Below the pieces are notes generated by a model, which had not been told where the DNA came from, searched no databases, and saw only the letters and a program-made list of their open reading frames with translations. This document shows positions 29,269 through 36,889 of a DNA stretch of 44,909 nucleotides, in pieces. A program made the position numbers and the translations under genes. Positions within the stretch are counted from its first letter, which is position 1, and every line of letters begins with the position of its first letter. The DNA lies in the NCBI GenBank assembly GCA_009693245.1, contig SHXO01000013.1, forward strand, positions 1 to 44,909, given 5' to 3'. The DNA is from Betaproteobacteria bacterium (lineage in GTDB: Bacteria; Pseudomonadota; Gammaproteobacteria; Burkholderiales; SHXO01).

Positions 29269-29874
29269 GTGCGAAGCTTGACTCCACTCCTACTGTATTT
29301 CTGCTCTCTCACCGTGACCGCGGGCGAAGTGGTGCTCGACAACACCTACGTTCGGGTAACCCGTGATGAAATCTCCTGCCCCGCGGCCAAGGCGCCGAAC
29401 TGCGGACACCGGGTGATCGTGGCCATCGCGGAGACGAGGGCTGGCGAACGAGACCTAAAGCGCGGAGACATCAGAGTTGCGCTGGACGATGAATCCGTGC
29501 CGGCACCTACTAGACCGGGGTATTTTGAAGTGGTGCTCAAGCGCGAGCATCCGCCGGCTGGCAAACCAAAGGAAACAATTCCCGCCGAGAAGAACGCTAT
29601 GCTCTACGATGGGACGTGTTTTTTCGTGTTCGAGGAACGGCTGGCTCCCGGAGATACGCGGGCGCGGCATAGCCACAGCCACCGCGTGGTGATCCAGCTC
29701 AATCGCGCAACGCTACGACAGTGGCCCGATGGAATGCCGGAGATCGTGGTGGAAACAGTGCCGGACAAACCCATTTTCAACCCGCCGGTGATTCACACGG
29801 CGAAGAACATCGGCGATGTTCCCCTGCTGGGCGTGATTATCGAATTCAAGCCGGAGTGCGGGCAGGGCGGCTAA
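29269..29874 (+). CDS. secreted cupin-like protein of unknown function
   Basis: 201 residues from a GTG at 29269 (the ATG at 29255 leads to a stop after 8 codons). The start MRSLTPLLLYFCSLTVTAGE is a signal peptide. Two half-domains are visible; the second has GDTRARHSHSHRVVIQLN, a histidine cluster like the metal site of cupins. It follows the TRAP operon by 10 bases and may be co-transcribed with it. Function is unknown; a link to the transported compound is only positional. Confidence 0.75.
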   Translation: MRSLTPLLLYFCSLTVTAGEVVLDNTYVRVTRDEISCPAAKAPNCGHRVIVAIAETRAGERDLKRGDIRVALDDESVPAPTRPGYFEVVLKREHPPAGKPKETIPAEKNAMLYDGTCFFVFEERLAPGDTRARHSHSHRVVIQLNRATLRQWPDGMPEIVVETVPDKPIFNPPVIHTAKNIGDVPLLGVIIEFKPECGQGG

Positions 29875-29988
29875 TTCTCTATTCGTAACCCCAACGCCAA
29901 GTCATGCCTTTAGCGGTGAGAATCGAAAGGCTCTGCCCTGAGGAAAAGTGAATGTAAGTTTCCCTGTCCCCAGACGGTAAAAACTATC

Positions 29989-30050
29989 AACGCAAAGAAC
30001 GCAAAGAAAATCCCCAATGGGTTCCTTCGCGTCCTTTGCGTCTTTGCGTT
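29989..30050. repeat. CGCAAAGA tandem and inverted repeat
   Basis: Left arm AACGCAAAGAACGCAAAG (29989-30006) and right arm CTTTGCGTCTTTGCGTT (30034-30050) are inverse copies apart from one bulged base, each itself a tandem of an 8-9 base unit. The 27-base loop is mixed. It lies between the convergent cupin-like and NHL genes (gap 29875-30112), so it could end both messages; similar sequences occur as dispersed repeats in many bacterial genomes. Nothing else is visible in the gap. Confidence 0.75.
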
Positions 30051-30112
30051 AAGGGGGTTGCTGTAGTTCGCTTGCAAGAAGGGGCGCTTCTTTCGCGAGA
30101 TGTGGGCCGGTA

Positions 30113-31243
30113 TTATTTTCGCCGAAAGAATTTCTGCACGCGCTTGCCGTTGTCCACTTCGCCAGTGTAGAGGTTACCCTTGGAGTCGATGGCCATGCCA
30201 TGCACCCAATGAAAATCCCCCGCGTTGCGCCCTGACCGGCCAAAACTTCCGATCTCCTTTCCATGGGCCCGGGTGAGGATGTGGATCTCGTTGTTGGTTC
30301 CATCCGCCACGTACAGATATTTCTGGGCTGGGTCTTCGGAGAGCGCGATATCCCAGACGGAACCCGCGAACCTTGTCCTGGTTTCGAGGGTGTATTCCGC
30401 GACGAAGCCTCCGTCCTTGCGAAACACCTGAATGCGGTTGTTCACACGGTCGCAAACGTAGACCAAGCCATCCATGGCGATGCGCACGCAATGCACGGGC
30501 GTACGAAACTGCTCCGCCACGATGGAATCGGGGTTGTAGGGGCCAAGATCCTTGTCATCCGGGGTCTTGCCATAGGCACCCCAATGGCGCTTGTACTCGC
30601 CGCTCGTAGCGTCGAACACCACGATGCGCCGGTTGCCATAACCATCGGCCACATACACTTCGTTGGCTGCATCATCGACGATGGCAAGTGCCGGCCTGCC
30701 GAGAGAGGTGCGGCTGTTGCTGCCTTCGTTGCGGCCGGATTTGCCGATTTGCATCACGAACTTTCCGTCGTGCGTGAACTTGAGAATGTGATGATCGGCA
30801 TCCTTATCGTTACCGGCGATCCACACATAATCCTTGGCGTCCACGGAGATGCCGTGTTCCCGCTTGGGCCATTCGTATCCCGCTCCAGGCCCGCCCCAGG
30901 CTTGCAGCAGATTACCTTCTGTATCGAATTCCAGAACGGCGGGCGCCGGAATGCAGCACTTGGAAGTGGGCGGATCCACCGCGGCGCCCCGCTCGTCGTC
31001 GGTGAGGCTGCGGGGGCGCTGGTACACCCAGATATGATCGTGCTTGTCCACCGCGATGCCACCGATCTCGCCGAGCAGCCACCGGTTGGGCAATGGCTTG
31101 GGCCAAGCGGCATCGACCGCAAACCGGGGGACATCTTGGGCAAAGGCAACGTGGCTGCCAACGGCAAGACATAGGGCTGCGAGCCATCCCGGCAAAATCA
31201 CCGAGCGGGCCACGTAGTCGCGGGGAGCAGGGAACGAACTCAA
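30113..31243 (-). CDS. secreted NHL-repeat six-bladed beta-propeller protein
   Basis: 376 residues from a TTG at 31243 with GGAGGA 7 bases upstream; the frame extends further but that part is the shadow of the upstream small genes. A signal peptide ends near HVAFAQ. The body contains repeated IAVDKHDHIWV, ISVDAKDYVWIAGN, AIVDDAANEVYVADGYGN, VYVCDRVNNRIQVF and AIDSKGNLYTGEVDNGKRVQ blades, typical of NHL propellers and of peptidyl-alpha-hydroxyglycine alpha-amidating lyase-like proteins. Binding or lyase function is unknown. The TTG overlaps the stop of the coiled-coil gene (TTGA). Confidence 0.85.
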   Translation of the reverse strand: MSSFPAPRDYVARSVILPGWLAALCLAVGSHVAFAQDVPRFAVDAAWPKPLPNRWLLGEIGGIAVDKHDHIWVYQRPRSLTDDERGAAVDPPTSKCCIPAPAVLEFDTEGNLLQAWGGPGAGYEWPKREHGISVDAKDYVWIAGNDKDADHHILKFTHDGKFVMQIGKSGRNEGSNSRTSLGRPALAIVDDAANEVYVADGYGNRRIVVFDATSGEYKRHWGAYGKTPDDKDLGPYNPDSIVAEQFRTPVHCVRIAMDGLVYVCDRVNNRIQVFRKDGGFVAEYTLETRTRFAGSVWDIALSEDPAQKYLYVADGTNNEIHILTRAHGKEIGSFGRSGRNAGDFHWVHGMAIDSKGNLYTGEVDNGKRVQKFFRRK

Positions 31244-31431
31244 CGGGATTTCCTCCCTTCGCTCTGAATAGATACGAGAGCGCGCATCATTCCCTTTAAC
31301 TCGGCCAGATCCTTCTGCTGATCTAGCAGGACGTGTTGCATTCCCTCGATAATTCGGTCCTGATTCCCAATTTTCTCCTTCAGAGTTGCCACGCCGGCCA
31401 GCCGGTCGAGAATATCCGCTAGCACGCTCAT
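31240..31431 (-). CDS. small coiled-coil protein, partner of the RHH protein
   Basis: 63 residues: MSVLADILDRLAGVATLKEK, then a heptad-like helix rich in I, L, Q and E (GNQDRIIEGMQHVLLDQQKDLAELKGMMRAL, shown in part). It overlaps the RHH-like gene by 4 bases (ATGA) and the NHL gene by 4 (TTGA), so the three are translationally linked. I do not recognise a family. It could be the partner half of a toxin-antitoxin-like pair, or a small regulatory protein. Confidence 0.7.
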   Translation of the reverse strand: MSVLADILDRLAGVATLKEKIGNQDRIIEGMQHVLLDQQKDLAELKGMMRALVSIQSEGRKSR

Positions 31432-31709
31432 TCGGCATTGCTTCGCTTGATGGCGTCGATCTTCTTGAAGAATGCTTCAGCCCGGCGAGCGCCTAGGTCG
31501 AGGATCTCGATCATGCCGTCAATGTCGTTCTTGGCTTGGGCTGTTGCCTTGTCGAGCATATCCAGATCTTCGGCCGATATACCGAGCTTGTAGAGGTCGA
31601 TGGCATTTCTGGCTTCCACGGAGACGTTCGAGTCATTCTGCTTTGCCCGCTTCTCCAGAAATTTCTTTTGACTGGGTTCGAGATAGATGTTGGTAAGGAC
31701 TAGAGCCAT
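31428..31709 (-). CDS. small protein with ribbon-helix-helix-like N-terminus
   Basis: 93 residues. The first 45 (MALVLTNIYLEPSQKKFLEK, then RAKQNDSNVSVEARNAIDLYK in part) fit the beta-alpha-alpha pattern of ribbon-helix-helix DNA-binding proteins such as antitoxins. The rest is helical and charged. The upstream region is AT-rich with two ATATGTT repeats 9 bases apart, a candidate operator for autoregulation. AAGGAAAG precedes the ATG. The family assignment is by pattern only. Confidence 0.7.
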   Translation of the reverse strand: MALVLTNIYLEPSQKKFLEKRAKQNDSNVSVEARNAIDLYKLGISAEDLDMLDKATAQAKNDIDGMIEILDLGARRAEAFFKKIDAIKRSNAE

Positions 31710-31734
31710 GGCACTTTCCTTAAAATACGATGCT

Positions 31735-31750
31735 ATATGTTATATATGTT
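31735..31750. promoter_or_regulatory. tandem ATATGTT repeats, candidate operator of the small gene pair
   Basis: ATATGTT occurs at 31735-31741 and again at 31744-31750, one base short of a DNA helical turn apart, in a stretch that is far richer in A and T than its surroundings. It lies about 25-40 bases upstream of the RHH-like gene (minus strand) and right after the UxaA-like stop. RHH proteins commonly bind such direct repeats; binding here is inference. Confidence 0.4.
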
Positions 31751-31752
31751 CA

Positions 31753-32950
31753 TTACGCGGCACTCGGAAAGCATGCCGGACCCAGAGGCTCGAAGCTCTT
31801 GTACGTCAAAATAAATTCCTGGTGGCCCAACTCTTCGGACTTGGTTTGCTCGCCATTGGCTACGCGCAAAATCAAGTCGTGGATTTCGTGGCCCACTTCG
31901 TCCAAGCTCGCGCGCCCTTCCAGGATGCGGCCCGCGTCCACGTCCATGTCCTCGCTCATGCGCTTATAGGTGGCCGGGTTCGCGCACACCTTGATCACCG
32001 GGGCGATGGCCGATCCCACCACCGAGCCGCGCCCCGTCGAGAACAAACTCAGGTGCGAGCCGCACGCCATGAGTTCGGCGATTTCGGCGTTGTCGCTGAT
32101 GTTGGGAAAACCGAAGCGCGGCTCGCCATCCGGCACGACGTCCAGCAAGTAAAAACCTCCGCGCATGGGTACATCGCCCGGCTTGATGATGCCGGAGATA
32201 ACCGATTGGCCCGACGGCGTAGGCACCGAGCGATTTCTCCTCTATGGTGGTGAGACCGCCGTCCGCATTGCCGGGGCCGAGGCTGGCATGGCCGTAAGCG
32301 GCGTAGTACTTTGCGGCCTTGGCCACGGTCTTCACGATCTCCTCGCCCAGAGCGGGATTCTCGGCACGCTTGGCCATCCAATGCTCCATGCCAATCAACT
32401 CGCCGGTTTCCTCGAAGATGCAGGTGGCGTTTTGGTCCACCAGAAAATCGAAGGCGCGGCCCATGGCAGGATTCGCTGTAAAGCCGCTGGTGGCGTCCGA
32501 TCCCCCGCAAATGGTGCCCACGACCAACTCATCGATGGCCATGGGCGCGCGCGGGGTGTTCTCCAGTTGTTTCAGCGTTTGCTCCACCCACGCCTTGCCT
32601 TCGGTGACGGATTTGCGCGTGCCTCCAGTATCTTGAATGATGACAAGCTTCGCTGGCCGGCCCGATTGGCGAATGCTTTCCAGTAACTTGCCCTTGTTGA
32701 AGCCCTCGCAGCCCAACGGAACCAACAACACCGCGTCCACATTGGGATGGGTGCATAGCCGCTCCATAATCTTGTAGGAGTAGGGATTGGGAAAGCATCC
32801 TGGAAATCCGATCAGGTGCACGCCTTGTTCGCGATAGGGATAGACGATCTCGCGCGACACGTGATGCGCGCACTCCACGAGATAACCCACCACGATGGTA
32901 TTGCGGATACCTTTGCTGCCATCGGGGCGTAGGTACACGTTGATGCTCAT
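31753..32950 (-). pseudogene. UxaA-family lyase large subunit, frameshifted
   Basis: Expected product of about 399 residues of the D-galactarate/altronate dehydratase C-terminal family. It opens MSINVYLRPDGSKGIRNTIV and has IGFPGCFPNPYSYKIMERL, VGTICGGSDATSGFTANPAMG and, after the break, GIIKPGDVPMRGGFYLLDVV. At about 32214-32216 the frame shifts: the first part ends SLGAYA and the second resumes SGQSVISGIIKPGD; two added bases (giving AAG, lysine) restore the family reading GAYAKSG. Either a real mutation or a sequence error. The lyase would act on a sugar acid or sulfolactate-type substrate with the SAF subunit upstream. Confidence 0.85.
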
Positions 32951-33267
32951 CAGTGCGCCTCCTTGAAGAACTCGTGGCCTTCGTCCAGCGTGTAGGTGGG
33001 AATATAGCTGCTGGCCACGTTGTGGATGTGAATGTACCCGCCCGGAGCGATGTCTTGCGTGGCCTCACCGATGGGCGCGCCATACTTGACCAGCGTTTCG
33101 CCCTTCTTCACGGGCCGGAAGGCGAACTTATGGCCGGTGAGAATTCTCACCTTGAGCGTGACGCTTGCACCCAACACCTTCACTGGCGTGCCGGCGCTAA
33201 GATCGGTCTTCGACATGGCCACATTGTCCCCTGGGGACAGTACAAGAACTCGCGGATCGGTATTCAT
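32950..33267 (-). CDS. UxaA-family lyase small subunit (SAF domain)
   Basis: 105 residues forming one SAF domain, the N-terminal part of altronate and galactarate dehydratases and of sulfolactate sulfo-lyase SuyA. Typical segments: LSPGDNVAM, GHKFAFRPVKKGETLVKYGAPIG and GGYIHIHNV, with histidine metal ligands in IHIHN. It overlaps the large-subunit start by one base (TGATG). Separate small and large genes are typical of SuyAB-like and some sugar-acid lyases. The substrate is not determined by the sequence. Confidence 0.88.
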   Translation of the reverse strand: MNTDPRVLVLSPGDNVAMSKTDLSAGTPVKVLGASVTLKVRILTGHKFAFRPVKKGETLVKYGAPIGEATQDIAPGGYIHIHNVASSYIPTYTLDEGHEFFKEAH

Positions 33268-33285
33268 GCGTGTTCCCGCATGTAC

Positions 33286-33785
33286 CTATTTTGCCACCTG
33301 CACCAGCACCCGGCGATTGCGCTGCTTGTCCGCAGGTGTGTTCTCCGGCGAGACTAGCGGCTTGGAAGAACCGGCTCCGGAAGCCACGCACGGGAGTTTC
33401 ATTCCCTTGGCCTTGAGCGCCGAGCACACTTTGTTGCCCGGGATAAAGAGAGCTTCATGTTGGCCTCCGGTTTTCCGTCGGCGTCGGTGTGGCCTTCCGC
33501 AGTCACCTTTAGTTTTGGAAATGCCGTTTTCAGCGTCTTGGAGTTGTCGGCCAAAATCTTGACCAGCCCTTTGAAGCGGCTTTCGTTGCCAGGCGCGAAC
33601 TCAGCCTTGCCGGTCTTGAATTCGAACTGGCCGTCCTTGATCTGCTGGTCCGCCAGCGCCTTGTTGGCGTTCTCCAGCAGCGGCTTGTCCGCCAGTTTGT
33701 TGAGGCTTTTGAGATCGTCGAGGTCCAGCGCGCGAGACGCATTCATTACCAGCATTGTTGCCGCAAGCGCTATTGCAATTCGCAT
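33286..33785 (-). pseudogene. OmpA-like peptidoglycan-binding lipocalin-free protein, frameshifted
   Basis: Expected length about 166 residues. The start is the ATG at 33785 (MRIAIALAATMLVMNASRAL, a signal peptide). An OmpA-like domain follows: FEFKTGKAEFAPGNESRFKG, KVTAEGHTDADGKPEANMKLSLSRA. Near 33437-33442 (CCCGGG) the frame breaks; in the next frame the domain goes on with NKVCSALKAKGMKLPCVASG and ends NTPADKQRNRRVLVQVAK, the classical NRRV end. One added base restores it. It would sit in the periplasm or outer membrane bound to peptidoglycan. No lipocalin or barrel domain is seen, only the OmpA-like domain. Confidence 0.8.
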
Positions 33786-33830
33786 TACGTTCAATCCTCT
33801 AAAAAAATCCATCGAAAAACCACGCAGGAG

Positions 33831-35039
33831 TTACAGTTTGCTGATTCGTATCCGTGCATCCTTCCTTTTCAACACATCCGGTTGCAGCTTCGTTCCCAAG
33901 CCGGGTCCCTTCGGCGCCGTGATATAGCCGTTCTCCAGAGGGGGAAGTTGGGTGACGAGCTTGCCGTACCAATCCGTATAGAAGGCGCGTACCACTTCCT
34001 GCACGAGCGTGTTCGGACAATTCATGGAGAGATGAACGGACGCGGTAAGCAATATGGGCCCGGTGCAATCGTGAGGCGCGACGGGCAACTGATAGGCCTC
34101 CGCCATGGTCGCGATTTTTTTCGCTTCGGAAAGTCCGCCGGTCCAGCCCACGTCGAACATGCATACGCTCACCGCGCGCTTCTCGAATAAATCGCGAAAG
34201 GCCCAGCGGGTGGCCAAGGTTTCGCTGGCAGTGACCCACACATCGGTGCGATGGGCGAACTCGGCGATGGCGTCGAGGTTGTCCATCTTGATGGGGTCTT
34301 CGTACCAGAAGGGATCGAACTGCTCCAGCGCCTTGGCGATCTTGATGGCGGTGGGCAAATTCCACAGAGAATGAAACTCGACGTGGATGTCCATCTTGTC
34401 GCCCACGGCCTTGCGGATTTTCTCGAAGGGATGCATGGCTTTCTTGAGATCCGCGTTGGAGATGTAGGTGCCGTTGCTGGCTTCGGCGTACTCGTCGAAG
34501 GGCCAGATCTTCATGCCGGTGTAGCCTTCTTCGAGGAGCGAAACCGCCAACTCGTCGGCGTATTTCATGAAGCCCACCAGATCTTCGTAGGGTTGGTACT
34601 TGCCATGGTCGCCCGGCATACCGAAGTTGGCGGTGCCTTGTTCCGACTTGGCGCGCACATACTGATAACCGGCGCAGGTGTTGTAGGCGCGCACCTTGTC
34701 GCGCGAAGCCCCGCCCAGCAATTGGTAAATGGGTTGGTTGGTAATTTGCCCAAAGATGTCCCACAGCGCGATATCCACCGCCGAAGCCGCGCGCATCTCC
34801 GCGCCCACCGTTTTGAATCCCAGATAGTTGTAGAGCATGTGGCGGCTGTGCTTGTCAATCTGCCGCGGATCCTTGCCCAGCAAGTAAGGCGCGATGGTCT
34901 GGTGAATATGGGCGATGGCGGGTTCCACGGCGTAGAAGGTTTCGCCCAGCCCGGTAATGCCTTCGTCGGTGTGCACATGGACCCAGAGGACGTTCGGGTA
35001 CTCGTCCAGGTTGATCGTTTCGATGGCGGTAACTTTCAT
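33831..35039 (-). CDS. mandelate racemase/muconate lactonizing enzyme family protein
   Basis: 402 residues of the enolase superfamily. The N-terminal capping domain (MKVTAIETINLDEYPNVLWV) is followed by a barrel with EEGYTGMKIWPFD, metal ligand candidates in HVEFHSLWNL, WYEDPIKMDN and ASETLATRW, and a histidine in APHDCTGPI. The pattern is closest to sugar-acid dehydratases such as galactonate or mannonate/gluconate dehydratases; the exact acid cannot be read. Next to a UxaA-type lyase, a sugar-acid pathway is the simplest reading. Confidence 0.9.
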   Translation of the reverse strand: MKVTAIETINLDEYPNVLWVHVHTDEGITGLGETFYAVEPAIAHIHQTIAPYLLGKDPRQIDKHSRHMLYNYLGFKTVGAEMRAASAVDIALWDIFGQITNQPIYQLLGGASRDKVRAYNTCAGYQYVRAKSEQGTANFGMPGDHGKYQPYEDLVGFMKYADELAVSLLEEGYTGMKIWPFDEYAEASNGTYISNADLKKAMHPFEKIRKAVGDKMDIHVEFHSLWNLPTAIKIAKALEQFDPFWYEDPIKMDNLDAIAEFAHRTDVWVTASETLATRWAFRDLFEKRAVSVCMFDVGWTGGLSEAKKIATMAEAYQLPVAPHDCTGPILLTASVHLSMNCPNTLVQEVVRAFYTDWYGKLVTQLPPLENGYITAPKGPGLGTKLQPDVLKRKDARIRISKL

Positions 35040-35100
35040 GGCGGGCTCGCGGATAGGATGAGGGCGGAAATTCTACTTCGTGACTGTTTCGCTATACATC

Positions 35101-35520
35101 CTATTTCTTGTCTTGGGCGTCGTGCTCCGCCCACACCTTGCGCGCGATCCTTACCGCATCGATAAGGGCTGGTGCTCCGGCGTAGGGAGCGACGTGCAGA
35201 AAGATCTCCAGCATCTCTTTTTTCGTGATGCCGTTGTTGATGGCGCCCCGCACATGGATTTCCAACTCATGGGGCCGGTTGATGGCGGCCAGCATGGCGA
35301 GATTCATGATGGAGCGGATTTTCTTCGAGAGCGTCATTTCCCCGTCGGCGCCGCGCCGGGCCCACACCGCACCCCAGGCGTGGGTGGTCAGGTAGTTTTG
35401 CACGTCCTCGCTGAATTCGTCCTTTAGCTCAAAGGCGCGCGCGACATAGTCCGCGCCCAGCACTTCGCGGCGAAGCTTCAAACCCGTCTCGAACAAGTCC
35501 TTCGTGGTGATATCGCCCAT
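35101..35520 (-). CDS. carboxymuconolactone decarboxylase family protein
   Basis: 139 residues, all helical, with the family segments IRSIMNLAMLAAINRPHELE, HVRGAINNGITKKEMLEIFL and HVAPYAGAPALIDAVRIA. It lacks the CxxC pair of AhpD-type peroxidases, so PcaC-like lactone decarboxylase chemistry or a related reaction is more likely. It leads the minus-strand catabolic array and is divergent from the LivK-type binding protein, with 96 bases between them. Confidence 0.92.
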   Translation of the reverse strand: MGDITTKDLFETGLKLRREVLGADYVARAFELKDEFSEDVQNYLTTHAWGAVWARRGADGEMTLSKKIRSIMNLAMLAAINRPHELEIHVRGAINNGITKKEMLEIFLHVAPYAGAPALIDAVRIARKVWAEHDAQDKK

Positions 35521-35616
35521 GGTTTTTTCTCCTCGGTGTAGGGTGGGGCATTGTATCGGGCGAAAAGGTAAGATTCACCCAAGGAGGCGCCTTGCCTTCC
35601 AACCGGAGGAAAAAAG

Positions 35617-36831
35617 ATGAATCGCCGTTCCTGGATGGGGCTGTCGCTGGGGCTGCTGTCGTGGTGTGCGGCGTTCCTATGTTCCGGAGCGGAGAAGAAG
35701 TACGGTCCTGGTGTTACCGACACGGAAATCAAGATCGGTCAGACCATGCCCTACAGCGGGCCGGTCTCGGCCTACGGCACCTTTGGCAAAGCCGAGAGCG
35801 CTTATTTCGACAAGATCAATGCGCAGGGCGGTATCAACGGCCGCAAGATCAAATTGATCAGCTTGGACGATGGGTTCAATCCGGCGAAGACGGTCGAACA
35901 GACCCGCAGACTCATCGAGGACGAGCAAGTGCTCTTGCTATTTAGCTCGCTCGGCACGGCACCCAACACCCCCATCCACAAGTACGTGAACAATAAGAAG
36001 GTGCCGCACCTGTTCCTTGCCACGGGTGCCACGAAATGGGGAGATCCCAAGAACTTTCCATGGACGATGTCGTGGCAGATGCCCTACCAATACGAGTCGA
36101 GAATCTTCGCGCGCTATCTGCTCGGCAACAAACCCAACGCGAAGATCGCGGTGCTCTACAACAACGACGATTTTGGCCGGGACTATCTCAAGGGCCTCAA
36201 GGACGGGTTGGGCGACAAAGCCGCCACCATGATCATCGCCGAAGCCACCACCGAGGTGACCGACCCCACCATCGACAGCCAGATCGTGACCTTGAAGAAT
36301 TCGGGAGCCGACACCTTCTTCTCCTTTGCCGCGCCCAAGGGGGCGGCGCAAGCCATTCGCAAAGTGCATGACATCGGGTGGAAGCCTTTGTACTTCATTC
36401 CCAAGGTTTCCTCGTCGGTGGGCGCCGTACTCAGAAACGCGGGCCTGGAGAAGGCGGCCGGCATCATCTCGCTCAACTCGACGAAGGATCCCACGGAACC
36501 GCAGTGGCAGGACGATCCCGGCATGAAGGAATGGTTCGCCTGGATGAAGAAATACTATCCTCAAGGGGATGTCACCGACGACTTCAATGTCAACGGCTAT
36601 CTCTACGCGCAGACGATGGTGGATGTGTTGGCGCGTTGCGGCGACGACTTAACTCGAGAGAACGTCATGCGCCAGGCAACGGACATCAGAAACTTGCGCT
36701 TACCATTGCTCTTGCCAGGCATCGCACTGAATACGACTCCAACGAATTACTTTCCAGTCAAGCAAGCACAGCTCATGCGTTTCGACGGAAAGGAGTGGGT
36801 GCGGTTTGGGCCGGTGCAGGGCATGCCGTGA
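35617..36831 (+). CDS. branched-chain amino acid-type ABC transporter substrate-binding protein
   Basis: 404 residues of the Peripla_BP_6 (LivK-like) family. A signal peptide (MNRRSWMGLSLGLLSWCAAF) precedes GVTDTEIKIGQTMPYSGPVS, the usual first strand, and YNNDDFGRDYLKGLKDGLG, a ligand-site region. GGAGG lies 7 bases before the ATG. No Liv permease or ATPase genes follow. Such orphan binding proteins in catabolic regions often bind aromatic or organic acids; the ligand here is unknown. Confidence 0.93.
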   Translation: MNRRSWMGLSLGLLSWCAAFLCSGAEKKYGPGVTDTEIKIGQTMPYSGPVSAYGTFGKAESAYFDKINAQGGINGRKIKLISLDDGFNPAKTVEQTRRLIEDEQVLLLFSSLGTAPNTPIHKYVNNKKVPHLFLATGATKWGDPKNFPWTMSWQMPYQYESRIFARYLLGNKPNAKIAVLYNNDDFGRDYLKGLKDGLGDKAATMIIAEATTEVTDPTIDSQIVTLKNSGADTFFSFAAPKGAAQAIRKVHDIGWKPLYFIPKVSSSVGAVLRNAGLEKAAGIISLNSTKDPTEPQWQDDPGMKEWFAWMKKYYPQGDVTDDFNVNGYLYAQTMVDVLARCGDDLTRENVMRQATDIRNLRLPLLLPGIALNTTPTNYFPVKQAQLMRFDGKEWVRFGPVQGMP

Positions 36832-36889
36832 GAACGCTTTGGCGGTTAGAATCCGCTTGGGGCCGGTGCCGCCGGCAAGGGAGGCAGCG

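Noticed and set aside
30263-31174. 303-residue plus-strand frame opposite the NHL gene
   Set aside because: Complementary shadow of a clear beta-propeller gene; no start signal or domain.
34251-35165. 304-residue plus-strand frame opposite the mandelate-racemase-family gene
   Set aside because: Mirror of a well-supported enzyme gene; repetitive Val/Gly/His composition typical of antisense frames.
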